Below the pieces are notes generated by a model. The model was given only the letters and a program-made list of their open reading frames with translations, had not been told where the DNA came from and did not search any database. Source: Tetmemena sp. SeJ-2015 (Eukaryota > Ciliophora > Spirotrichea > Sporadotrichida > Oxytrichidae). Taken from it: DNA of 64,000 nucleotides. Position 1 is the first letter of the stretch, and each line of letters opens with the position of its first letter. Where the stretch lies: contig JAJKFJ010020864.1 of the NCBI GenBank assembly GCA_027382625.1, positions 62,001 to 126,000 of the forward strand. Reading direction: 5' to 3'. The translations under genes were made by a program, and so were the position numbers. Shown here in pieces: positions 32,701-41,880 of the stretch.

Positions 32701-34147
32701 AGAGCTCAGTTGGAAAGTATACACAATAAAAGTTATCATTGTTCTTTTAAAGTATACATCGAGGCGGCCTAGACTTTTGAAAGATTAAATGACATAGAGG
32801 CTACTTAAGTTTTCTTAGAATCCTCTGTTCTGACATGTCCTGACAATTTATTTAATTCTAAGTGGAAAGTGTGGTAGCTAGCTTCTAGATTCGCTTACAG
32901 ACAAGGCAATGTTGAACAAGCTAGGAAATTAATTGAAAGATGCAGCCTCACTGTGCCTCAAAAATAAGTTTCCTTGGCTTTGCTTGAATATGCCAAGTTC
33001 TTTGAAATGGAGAACTAAATCTCCAGAGCTAGACAAATCATGTCTAGTGCCAAACGAATGGTAAGAGGAATCAATAGATAGATATTTATTGTATATTTAG
33101 AGGAGAGTGGAAGATATGGTTTGAGGCAGTCATTCTAGAGCTGAGGAATGGATACTTTGCTGAGGCTGAGCAAATGGTAATAGACTCATTGAAGGTCCAC
33201 AATGCAACAGGTAGACTTTGGGCTACTCTCATATAGTTGCAGCATGCAAGAGCTCAGACACTAGAAGACTTCGACTAAGCTTATAAGACTTTCATAAAAT
33301 CCTTGCACGAAATTCCCAAGTCAGGGGAAGTTTGGTGCGAAGGAGCCCGACTTCACATGTCCAATCACACCAACAACCAATATATACTTTGCCTATATTG
33401 ATTATGATATTTCGATCTTGAGAAAGCAAGGAAGTACTTGGAGTTTGCCATCCAATTCACTCCTTAGTACGGTGATTCTTTCTTGGAGCTGCTCAGATTG
33501 AACATCATTCAAGACAACAAACAAGAATTGCAGGAGCTGAGGCAATTTTGCATTAATCTATTTTTTATAAGAATGCATTCATGCTGAGCCTAACTATGGT
33601 GTGCTTTGGTTCTTCTACAAAGATTCGGTGCTTGATAATGCAGTGTAAGTTAGTTTTATTCTAAATTATTTATAGTGAGATCTGGGACAGTGCTGAAAAG
33701 CAAATGAGGCAAGAGCTTTCAGTTTATGCTCAGCCCTTCATAAACCAAACTCCTCAAAACTAAAAGTGCCAAGATAGTCGCATGTAAAACTCAGCTTTGA
33801 GAGGGTAGGTCTAGTAATTTAACATCACCACACCCACTCAAACTGTCAAAAACTACACACCAGTTCACAAGGGGGTGTCGGCTAAGGGCAAACAGGAGTC
33901 GGAAATAATTAATGTGGCCTAAACTCAAAGAGTTGGAGGAAGATACCTGCTCAACAAGATGCAGGGAGAGAGCACTGTCTGGATGGGATCCCTCAAACTC
34001 ATTCAGATACTCAAGTCTGGCATGAGGGGCTGCTCTTTTGATGACAAGATGAAAATTTAAAAATAAAATATCACTAATCTAAAGTATGGGAATTCTTAAA
34101 TTGTATATGGGTTTGAATAAGTATTACCTTAGATTGCCTACCTTTGA
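29764..34147 (+). CDS. Q/N-rich protein with C-terminal HAT repeats, at least eight IESs
   Basis: Segments from ATG 29764 onward are Gln/Asn/Phe/Pro-rich (Phe-Gln-Ser-Phe, Gly-Phe-Asn-Gln, Phe-Gln-Pro-Ala), like a prion-type or FG-like region of about 600 residues. From about 31790 the protein becomes helical with half-a-TPR (HAT) repeats. Landmarks are Trp-Arg-Ile-Leu-Leu-Asp-Leu-Ala-Asp, Gln-Gly-Trp-Leu-Glu-Tyr-Ala-Lys-Met-Glu, Arg-Arg-Ile-Phe, Trp-Lys-Val-Tyr-Ile-Glu-Ala-Ala, Leu-Glu-Tyr-Ala-Lys-Phe-Phe-Glu and Trp-Lys-Ile-Trp-Phe-Glu-Ala-Val. A tail with Gly-Arg-Tyr-Leu-Leu-Asn-Lys-Met follows to TGA 34145. HAT repeats occur in RNA-processing proteins (CstF-77, Prp6, Clf1), so an RNA role is a fair inference, but I cannot name the orthologue. 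The Q-rich and HAT parts are joined by a 17-bp IES; without it they look like two overlapping genes. Confidence 0.75.
31769..31790 (+). other. IES joining Q-rich and HAT parts, 17 bp, pointer TTCAA
   Basis: TTCAA at 31769-31773 and 31786-31790. Removal gives Pro-Pro-Lys-Arg-Leu-Gln-Ile-Thr-Ser-Glu-Met and avoids the TGA at 31804. The required frame change (phase 1 to 0) is met. Confidence 0.8.
32583..32619 (+). other. IES in HAT gene, 32 bp, pointer TTATT
   Basis: TTATT at 32583-32587 and 32615-32619. Removal gives Tyr-Leu-Arg-Leu-Phe-Glu-Lys-Tyr-Gly-Val-Asp. Confidence 0.85.
32714..32758 (+). other. IES in HAT gene, 35 bp, 10-base pointer AAAGTATACA
   Basis: A perfect 10-base repeat at 32714-32723 and 32749-32758. 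Removal gives Ser-Trp-Lys-Val-Tyr-Ile-Glu-Ala-Ala-Gln, a textbook HAT helix. Confidence 0.95.
33064..33104 (+). other. IES in HAT gene, 35 bp, pointer AGAGGA
   Basis: AGAGGA at 33064-33069 and 33099-33104. Removal gives Val-Arg-Gly-Glu-Trp-Lys-Ile-Trp-Phe-Glu. The insert begins close to a GTAAG, but no GT-AG choice in the region restores the frame as well. Confidence 0.88.
33380..33410 (+). other. IES in HAT gene, 27 bp, pointer ATAT
   Basis: ATAT at 33380-33383 and 33407-33410. The insert is in frame but carries two TGA codons; removal gives Asn-Asn-Gln-Tyr-Phe-Asp-Leu-Glu-Lys. Confidence 0.88.
33549..33579 (+). other. IES in HAT gene, 25 bp, pointer TGCATT
   Basis: TGCATT at 33549-33554 and 33574-33579. 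Removal gives Gln-Phe-Cys-Ile-His-Ala-Glu-Pro-Asn-Tyr-Gly. Confidence 0.9.
33651..33676 (+). other. IES in HAT gene, 22 bp, pointer TAGT
   Basis: TAGT at 33651-33654 and 33673-33676. Removal gives Gln-Val-Ser-Glu-Ile-Trp-Asp-Ser-Ala-Glu. Confidence 0.8.
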
Positions 34148-34502
34148 ATAAGATCAAAGTGGCTTTCTTATTTAAAAAGCTAATTAGTAATCACAAGCAC
34201 CTCTACCATTAAATTATAAAGACAAATTTTTCTTCAATTAAAATAAATTAAAGTAAATTATATCTAAAAGTAACTAGAGAAAGAGAGATCAAGTGTAAAT
34301 TATTCTTTGCATTTTTATATAAATTAAATGCCAAAAAAATAATAAAATATGCTAATTATATAATTTACCATAATAGGAAGAGATCTTTGAGATAAAGAAG
34401 CAGATATTTATATTTTCATTTTAATTCGTAGATAAAAGAGAATAGTTGAGATAATTATTTTGCTTATAAATAATTGAGAAATGAACTAGAGAAGTGCAGG
34501 GT

Positions 34503-35809
34503 ATGGCTAAAGCTAAGGGCGGCATCACCACTACCACCATCATTAGAACTTTCAGTAAACTCCAGCCCTAATGGTTTCTGATTACATAGAGAAGAATGTA
34601 AGCTTTTAATGACTCTTAGATTACAACTCTAACTTTATTGTTTAGCTTTCAGAGAATGTTGCAATGGTGCTATTGGACAAAAACTTTCAAACTTGTGATA
34701 ACAATGCCCTTTTTACTCTTACAGATCTAGTCAAAGAGTGTAAGACTTATCATTATAGCACTTGATATATTGCCTCCCATAGATATGAGAGACATCGGTA
34801 AAGAGATCAAATCCTACACAGAGCTAAATGGGAGAACAGAGTCAAACCTAATCGACTCTCTGAACGCACTTTACAACTACGACGTGACTAAGCGCAGCAT
34901 GGTTGACTATCTGGACAGAAAAGACCACCAGCTCACTCTCGCTCCTGTGAAGCAAGGACTTCTCAATGAATACGAAGTGGTGCTCAATGCAAAGCTAGAT
35001 TCAAAGATTGATTCGATCCAGCAGATGTTCTCTCCTGCAGATCTCAACCAACTCACTGATCAGTCCTAGCTACCTGAGTATACCAAGAAGCTCAAAACCA
35101 TGAACTCAATCCCCTCTCATCTCTTGAAGAACCTGCCCTCAAAGCTGAACTTCATGGCTGACTAGACCCTTGCTGAGCGAGAGGTAAACCCTGCCTATGA
35201 AAGGATGCAGAGGGTGCAGTTCAAAAGAGAAATAGAGAATGCAATTTAAAAGGTCTCTGAGACTTAAGGTGAACAAACTAATGAGGAGCAAAAGAAAGCT
35301 ACTGATCAAAAATAAGAGGATGGCTTAAATCTGCAAAGCTAGGAAGAAAATGGCAAAATGCAAGAGGATTAAGAGATGGAGGAACCTGCCCAAACTGAGG
35401 CATAAAAATTGATCAACTAATCACAAATATCATATAAATGTTTTTAAGATAAATATGCAAATTACTATAAAAGTGGAATTTTATTTGCGAAAATCAGTGA
35501 TTTATAAATAAGCATCATTTCTTTACAGAGATCAAGTATTTTAACTTGAATTATTTTTTTACTTTAATTTTTCCCATTTATTAAATTGATTGTTCAATAA
35601 TTGGCGAGGAAGAGATGTAGATTGACACATCGACCCAGCCTAATTAAAATGCTTTGGAAATAGCTTAAAACCAACAAGTGAAAGATGCTAAAAAGAAGAA
35701 AAATAAGAAAAAGACTTAAGAAACGATATCAGCTAACCCTGGAGAATTATGGAGCTTTGGAGTCAAGTCTATTAGCGATAAAAATTTAGATGAACTCTTT
35801 GATATCTGA
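34503..35809 (+). CDS. TAF8/TAF3-type histone-fold (Bromo_TP) protein
   Basis: ATG 34503 to TGA 35807-35809. After removing one IES and two introns the first ~110 residues form a Bromo_TP histone fold. It has an N-terminal helix ending Ser-Asp-Tyr-Ile-Glu-Lys, then Leu-Thr-Asp-Leu-Val-Lys-Glu, Asp-Ile-Gly-Lys-Glu-Ile-Lys-Ser-Tyr-Thr-Glu-Leu, Gly-Arg-Thr-Glu-Ser-Asn and Leu-Asn-Ala-Leu. The Tyr-x-Glu-x-x-Gly-Arg-Thr-Glu segment is characteristic of TFIID subunits TAF8 and TAF3. A middle region with Leu-Pro-Glu-Tyr-Thr and Lys-Asn-Leu-Pro-Ser-Lys is followed by a Gln/Glu-rich stretch. A Lys-rich C-terminus at 35590-35809 ends the protein, as in TAF8's nuclear-localisation tail. An unresolved insert lies at about 35415-35600. 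Nuclear, transcription initiation. Confidence 0.72.
34547..34561 (+). other. IES in TAF gene, 11 bp, pointer AACT
   Basis: AACT at 34547-34550 and 34558-34561. Removal joins Ile-Ile-Arg-Thr to Pro-Ala-Leu-Met-Val in the frame of the histone fold. It is the shortest IES I propose. Confidence 0.65.
34598..34645 (+). other. Intron, 48 bp, GT-AG
   Basis: GTAAGC donor, TGTTTAG acceptor. Joins Glu-Lys-Asn to Leu-Ser-Glu-Asn within the histone fold. Confidence 0.8.
34740..34782 (+). other. Intron, 43 bp, GT-AG
   Basis: GTAAGA donor, CCCATAG acceptor. Joins Val-Lys-Glu to Tyr-Met-Arg-Asp-Ile-Gly-Lys and restores the histone-fold helix. Confidence 0.85.
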
Positions 35810-35829
35810 AAATAATGTCTTAATTAAAT

Positions 35830-37060
35830 TAGAAATTAGTGAGAATCCAATATTTACTTTCTAAAGCACTACTATACATTATTATAAGGATCTTAGTATC
35901 GCATGTAGTTGTATTCCTTTGGAATCTTGAATTGATGAATCTTTCCAGAGTCAAGTCCGACAAAAAGACATTCCATCTCTTGGCACCAATAGAGTACATT
36001 AGTCTGCGAGGGGAAAGTTTTGGTCCACATTCTTTCAAACTTCCAAGGATCTCCATTCTCTTTATCCTACGTCACCCTGAAAACTTGCAGAGCGCCCACT
36101 CCAACGTAATTATCAGTCTGCTTGTCTTTCTATTCCCAAGGGAACGAAAACTACACTCGTTGCTAAGGAGATTATGAAATAACTTACGTTAGTGAGGTAT
36201 GCATCAAGTCTAGAGGTGATGTTCATATCGCTCATGGCCACGAACATTAAACTCTCTTCCTTAAGGTATAAGAAATCTCTTCCTCCCAAGTGCAGTTCAG
36301 CGCACTCTGCAATTTTGATGGGTGTATTTACGACAGTCTCAGGCAACTACGTGTCAAGCTCCAAGAATTCTCTGAACTGGTTGTTCGTCCTCATGTCCTG
36401 CCTGTTCACTAAGTCCTGTATAATGTTAGTTTAGTTTTTCTTCATAAATCATGCTTCAATTTTTTCCGAAATGAGAAAGATAGATGATGATGAAGCAATA
36501 AGGGCAAACTTACTTAAAGATAGTGATGCAACTCTTCTCTTCGCTTCATTATATCCTCGTTAGCTTTAATCTTGAAGAAAGTCTTCCCAGGCAGTTTAGG
36601 CAGCTGAGGGTACTTGGCTCTGAGGTCTGCATCTAGCTTATCGAATTCACTGTAGCGCTTCCAGAGTTCCCAATTCCTAGTTCCCAGCTTAACTATAATG
36701 TGATAAAAGACTGTCTTTGTCTTTTTGCTTTGATCATCTTTCTCCTGGTAATCCGGCAAATCGACCTATATACAAATATCACTTTCAGTTTAATTAACTT
36801 GTATCTTAAATTATTAAATTATTATGGGATAGATAGAAATAGATGTTTGAGAAATACATGTTCATTTATTAGTTTATTTAAACTTTTTTCGCACTGACTG
36901 AGATTCTCTAAGGGCTTTCACTCATAATTTTTTCATATTTTAGATATTTGCATTTGTTGTCTTCATAGTTTGATTATTCTATTTGGCTCCTTCCTCTTCC
37001 ATCTCTCCCATCCTAATAATATCTGTTAGAATCTTAAAGCTTACGTTTGAGCGTGACCAT
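35830..37060 (-). CDS. PX-domain protein with following WD40-like strand, apparently incomplete
   Basis: Minus-strand segment 36775-36514 holds a PX domain: Tyr-His-Ile-Ile-Val-Lys, then Trp-Glu-Leu-Trp-Lys-Arg-Tyr-Ser-Glu-Phe. The proline loop Pro-Gln-Leu-Pro-Lys-Leu-Pro-Gly-Lys and a helix with Arg-Arg-Glu-Glu-Leu complete it. PX domains bind phosphoinositides on endosomes. Segment 36430-36180 continues with Phe-Arg-Glu-Phe-Leu-Glu-Leu. After a GT-AG intron (about 36120-36180), 36115-35860 reads like WD40 strands (Leu-Phe-Val-Gly-Leu-Asp-Ser-Gly-Lys-Ile-His-Gln-Phe). A WDFY-like protein would need several more repeats, which I do not find downstream, because the TAF gene lies there in antisense. 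A possible first exon with ATG at 37060 ends in GTAAGC. Confidence 0.7.
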
Positions 37061-37742
37061 CTTTAAACTAAAGTAGTGATCATAGCTATAGACTCGAGTA
37101 CCACGCAAATGATTTCTGCAAGGGGTAAGTAGGAGGTAGAGGCTCAAAGGACTTTAGTCTTCATAGATGATTCAATCTTAGTTTCTTATTTCGTCTATAA
37201 TAGCATGTTAAAAAGTGTTAATCACAAGCTTAACTAAAACCATATCAATAAAATGATGATATAAGTAAAAAGGTTTACTTTCATTTACTTTTGCAACGTA
37301 GTCATTGATATTATTCACCGCAAGGGGCAGCTGTTCTTTTCTGCTCTTTCTTTCATCTTTAGTAATATAATTATATGAAAATTGGATTAGAGTAAATTAA
37401 ATATGCTACTGTTGAGCAAGGAGTAGAATTTCATATATTTGTACAATTATTAATCAACGATAAACTAATCGTATTTAACCCATATTAAGTTGCTAATAAA
37501 GGAAATGGTAATTGAAGCTTTCTCCATTATGAATGATAATTCTTGCTCTTCCATCCATTGTGCAAATGTATCGTAGAGTGCTCTTACAATTAATTCTTGG
37601 ATAGTTCTAGAGAAAATATATAAAATAAGTAGTGTATTGTAATTAAATATGTGCTGGTGGCTTGTTCTCGACCATTTAATTGTGGAATAATGAATTGAAT
37701 TTATAATTTTATTTTAATTGAATAATAATCTTTTACTTCAAT

Positions 37743-38440
37743 ATGGAAAAACTCAGCTCCAAAGATAGGCAAACCAAAGGTAACCAACCAATAAAACAGC
37801 ACATGAATTTAACATTTTACTTTTTAGATGGACTTAAAATCAGCAACTCTCAAGTGAAGAGACTCACCAGAGAACTCAAAAACTTGAAAGAGGAGGTAAG
37901 AGACAACAAAAGAGAAATATAGTTTCCTGAAAATCATAACTCATCATCACCATCTCAAAAATTAGAGATATTATAAAACCCCCACTTCTTACAAAAAGAT
38001 ATTTATAGTATGACAGTTTGAAGATCAAGCAACTCACATTCCATGGAATTGAAAATGATCCAGCCAAGATTAAAAATGACGCTAATAAGCTTGAAGCCCT
38101 CAAGAAGGAGATAAAGTAAGTTTCTGTAAAATCAGACTTTGATAAGGCGTTATCACGCGAAAACTACAAATAAATGCAAATATTTCTAGAAACTGAAGAT
38201 CATCAAATTAATATTTAAAAAAAAGTTTTAGTTTAGCGGGGATTTTTTTTATTTTTTAAGGTGAATATCTATGTATAGGAAAAAAGAGTAATAAATCCTT
38301 GAGATTAAACTTGAGCTTAAATGAGAAATACCATAAGCAAATGACAGCTCTGAATACAATCAGATCTAACACTAATAATAAAATATCTCCTTACTATCTT
38401 CGCTAAAAGGAGACTTACTATCATTTAAGAAGGATTTTGT
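37743..38440 (+). CDS. Small helical protein, possibly tubulin cofactor A-like
   Basis: ATG 37743. Exon 1 (12 codons) is followed by an intron at 37780-37827 (GTAACC to TTTTTAG), exon 2 with Lys-Ile-Ser-Asn-Ser-Gln-Val-Lys-Arg-Leu-Thr-Arg-Glu-Leu, a 113-bp intron at 37896-38008, then Tyr-Asp-Ser-Leu-Lys. Further helices containing Ala-Asn-Lys-Leu-Glu-Ala-Leu-Lys-Lys follow. After 38116 there is an AT-rich insert, with a last helical piece near 38295-38360. The Lys-Ile-x3-x-Val-Lys-Arg-Leu opening and three-helix character recall tubulin-specific chaperone A, but the match is weak and other small coiled coils are equally possible. Confidence 0.45.
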
Positions 38441-38519
38441 GAAAAATCTAATTTTGAATAAAGATTATGATCAAATATTTTTCTACAGCGAGCCAATTAA
38501 TTTATTGATTAAGAGAAAT

Positions 38520-39746
38520 TCAAAATCTATATTTATAATTCATGATTTGGGCAGCATTATTGTTTTGTTGATGCGATTAAATACGCAAACCAATTTGATT
38601 GTTAATTGTTGGATTCTATTTCAAGCTAGATATTTCTTCTCTATAGTTCAAGGGAATCTGTAATTACGATTAATTTCTGTAAAATTAAGTGTAGGAAGTC
38701 ATTGGCTGGTTAATGATTAAGTTTTGCATTGAGGGATTCGTATTTATCTGATGTTGAAATGGGATCTTATTTGTAGATTGCAAAAGCTTTTAAGTCGAGA
38801 TTTAGGAACCAGCTTTAATTTGCTGAGATGAATTCCTAATCTGATTGATCTTATCATTTGATTGCTGTAAAGTCAGCATCTATAATTATTGATTTGGAAA
38901 GGCTTGTGGAATTGAAGCAGTGCTAATTTTGGAGATTCTTCTATCTTCAGAATCTGAAATGACTTTGCTAGTTTAGATCTCCGCATCTTTTAAATTGATA
39001 GTCTAAACTTGAGCATTAGCTTGTTTTGGTGGTTATTACAGCTTTAGCTTTCTTTAGAGTTCTTCTTGATCAGACTTTCCAAAAGTTTAAACTGCCTCCG
39101 TATTCCTTTTCTAATTAGAAGCACCAAATTAATTGCTTTGCTATTGCAAATAGCTCTTTCTTTGAATAATCTGTTGCTTAAAGTAATCTGCCTAGTTCTA
39201 GTTACTATTGGTACTTTACTGAAGTTTTGATGTTGGAACAAACTTAGAGAATATTGAATTTACTGAGAAGCTAACATCATCCAGATCTTAATTTATGCCA
39301 CTGATCTTATCTAGAATGTTTTAATAGCTTTGCTTTGGAGACTGAATTGACTTTATAGATTTTATAGACCCAAAGAGGTAACCATTTTAAGTGCCAAAAT
39401 AGGGATTATTCTTATCGAGGAAGTCATAGCCAGCAGACTCGTACTCAGCAATTGGATGCTGATTATCTTATACTTTTATCTTGCTTTAGTTTTAACTTTT
39501 GTCTCCTTTAACTTTCTTCTTTTTCAAATCGCTTTATTTGGAGTGAGACTATTTTGAAGAAGACTTAGAACTTCCGCTGCCACTAGAGGATCCACTTTTG
39601 CTATTTGAGTTTGAGCTGCTGCTGCTTTCAGACCCTGAGGGCTCCTGCTCATCTTGCTCTTCTTAATCTGAATCTTCTTATATTGAAGACCTCTCCTCTA
39701 TAAAGAAACTTATTTATGTACTTTCTTTCTTACCTGAATCTGACAT
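38520..39746 (-). CDS. Ser/Gln/Asn-rich protein, unrecognised
   Basis: ATG 39746, a 36-bp intron (39698-39733, GTAAGA to TTTATAG) after four codons, then a single frame of about 390 codons to TGA 38520-38522. Residues ~15-55 are a Ser/Glu/Asp block then poly-Ser; a Lys-rich patch follows. The rest is Gln/Asn/Ser-rich with one more ordered part containing Ala-Gly-Tyr-Asp-Phe-Leu-Asp-Lys. More than 40 codons are TAA/TAG, and no IES is needed, in contrast to its neighbours. Low-complexity composition prevents assignment. Confidence 0.65.
39698..39733 (-). other. Intron, 36 bp, GT-AG
   Basis: Minus-strand GTAAGAAAG donor and TTTATAG acceptor, splitting a Glu codon after Met-Ser-Asp-Ser. Confidence 0.8.
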
Positions 39747-39850
39747 TTAGACTGTTAGAACAAATTAATTTTTAACTTGGTAGAATTTAATTTCTATAAA
39801 TTCATATCGCAATACTAAGAGGTAAAACAAGTTTGAATAACCTTTTCTAG

Positions 39851-41616
39851 ATGGACATGATGAACACACATAAGAAGAGAGTATAGCTGAGAATTTAATA
39901 AAAAAGAGAATTAAATTAGATATTAAATTAAAATGGAATAAATCAGTGACAGTTGAAGTGTGTCCAATTTAAATAATTATTAGACCATTCGATTCACCAT
40001 GAAATTCTAAGAACTTTTCATCCTTGTAACTTTTGTGTGGGAACGCTCAGTAAAGAGTTATAAGCGACACAAGTTTTAATGAAGATGATGATGACGATGA
40101 AGACGAATGCGTGAGTCATATCTCACTGCTGAGAGGTGCTATGAAGATGATTAAAGAAGAAACTCATATTAATTTTTAATAAGCTATCGAACAAGCTGCA
40201 GATCAGGGGTGAATCTGTGATTTCAACAGACACCATTTTGCAACTCTCCATTTATTATTTTAAACAATCACCGATTTTAATTAAAATTCCTATTATAATG
40301 GGTCTAGCAGCAGATAAGACCTTTGGCTTTGTCTATTCAGCAAGTGAAGATGGTCATTTCAAGGTCACAGATATCCACTCTAAATCAGTGGTACAGGACA
40401 TGCAACCTGGAAAATCTGCATTTAAGCACATGCTTTATCTCTAGAATAGAGCGATCTTTGTGATAGGTGATGCTGAAGGATGTGTTTTCATCTACAACTA
40501 AAACCATAATCCACCTGAGTTTAAGGTTTCAATAATTTTTGAGTTGCTTGTTAAGATTCAAAGCCAATCACAAGCTTGCATTAGAGGGATGTGCATGAGC
40601 TATGGTGGTAGTTATCTAGTAGCAGGGTCAGTAGATGGAAGTCTAAGTATTTTTGAGATGAATAAGCCAAGGTCTGAAAGATTCTCAAAGTAGATTGCAC
40701 ACTTTCAAGGAAAACCAGGATGCAGATGCCTCATTTGGAGGGAGCGAAATAGAGAAATCATCACAGCAAATTAAGATGGAAATATTACAGTCTGGTCTGC
40801 TAAGGATGGCAGCCCCATTTATAAACCTTCCATTTGTTATTATCTCTGATTTATGTGCTCTAAGCCCATGGAGCTCCTATTACACAATTGATGTGGCTAG
40901 AGGAGAAACAGTAACTCATTAGTTGCAGCAAAGATAAGACCATCAAAATATGGCAGCTACCCATGGTCTGGTATGATGAGGAAAGGATCAAATAAAAACT
41001 GAAGGAAGAAGAGGAGAAGATCAACCCACCTTAGGAGTAAAAGTAAACTACAGTCGTAGTAGATATGAAACAGAGTCAACCTAAAGCAGCTTCAAATATA
41101 AGCAGTAAATAAACAAGCGCAGAGAAATCGAGGCCTGTGGCCAGCCATTAAGACGATTAAGTGTAGTAGTTAGATGGAGAGCAAGTTCAGCTGGATTACC
41201 AGGAGTATCAGCAGAACTATGACTATTAAGGAGAAGAATAGTATGACATGAACGGAGTGCCAATCAATTACTACATGAATGATCCTTTCTATGATCCAAA
41301 TAACCCTATCTATACTAATCAGAACATCGTAGATGAAGATCATGCCTAGACATATATCCAAGATTAGAGAATAAGTCTAGACTCTCAAAGTAAAGCCATA
41401 GAAAGGAAATCCTTGGATCCTTTGTCTATTTAATTATAAATGTAGCAATATTTGTCGAATGATACCACTAAAGTAGATAAGAAAGTAGGATAGAAAGTAG
41501 AAGTACCTGTACCAACAGTGATTCTAAAGAGCAATACGGAGCAGAAGCCTATGGTAATAAATAACTAGAACTTTGAAGATGAGGATGATGATGACCTCGC
41601 AGGTTGGAGTAAATGA
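39851..41616 (+). CDS. WD40-repeat protein with acidic/Gln-rich tail
   Basis: The clear part begins near 40217 and ends at TGA 41614-41616. WD40 strands are visible as Phe-Gly-Phe-Val-Tyr-Ser-Ala-Ser-Glu-Asp-Gly-His-Phe-Lys-Val, Gly-Asp-Ala-Glu-Gly-Cys-Val-Phe-Ile-Tyr, Gly-Ser-Val-Asp-Gly-Ser-Leu-Ser-Ile-Phe, Asp-Gly-Asn-Ile-Thr-Val-Trp and Ser-Cys-Ser-Lys-Asp-Lys-Thr-Ile-Lys-Ile-Trp. A charged helix with Trp-Tyr-Asp-Glu-Glu-Arg and a ~190-residue Gln/Asn/Asp-rich tail follow. Frames change near 40140-40210, 40530-40560, 40690 and 40850-40930, so several IESs or introns are present that I did not fix. The N-terminal segments at 39851-40130, including an Asp/Glu run, probably belong. No orthologue recognised. 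Confidence 0.7.
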
Positions 41617-41880
41617 TAATATGAGTTGTATTAAATTGTTAGATTAGATTTTTCTACAAATCTATGAAAGTGTATGGATAGAAGAAAATAATATTAATTA
41701 TAGAAATATCTTGTTAATTATTTCAGAGAATCTTAGCCATATCTCAGTTATTTGATTTTCTCAGACTAAGTTATCATCGTGTTTAATAAATTTGAGAGTT
41801 TATAATAACTCGGGAAATCAATTCCAAGATTGGAATCAATATATATTTAAGTCTCAGAACAAGATAAACAAAACACGTCG

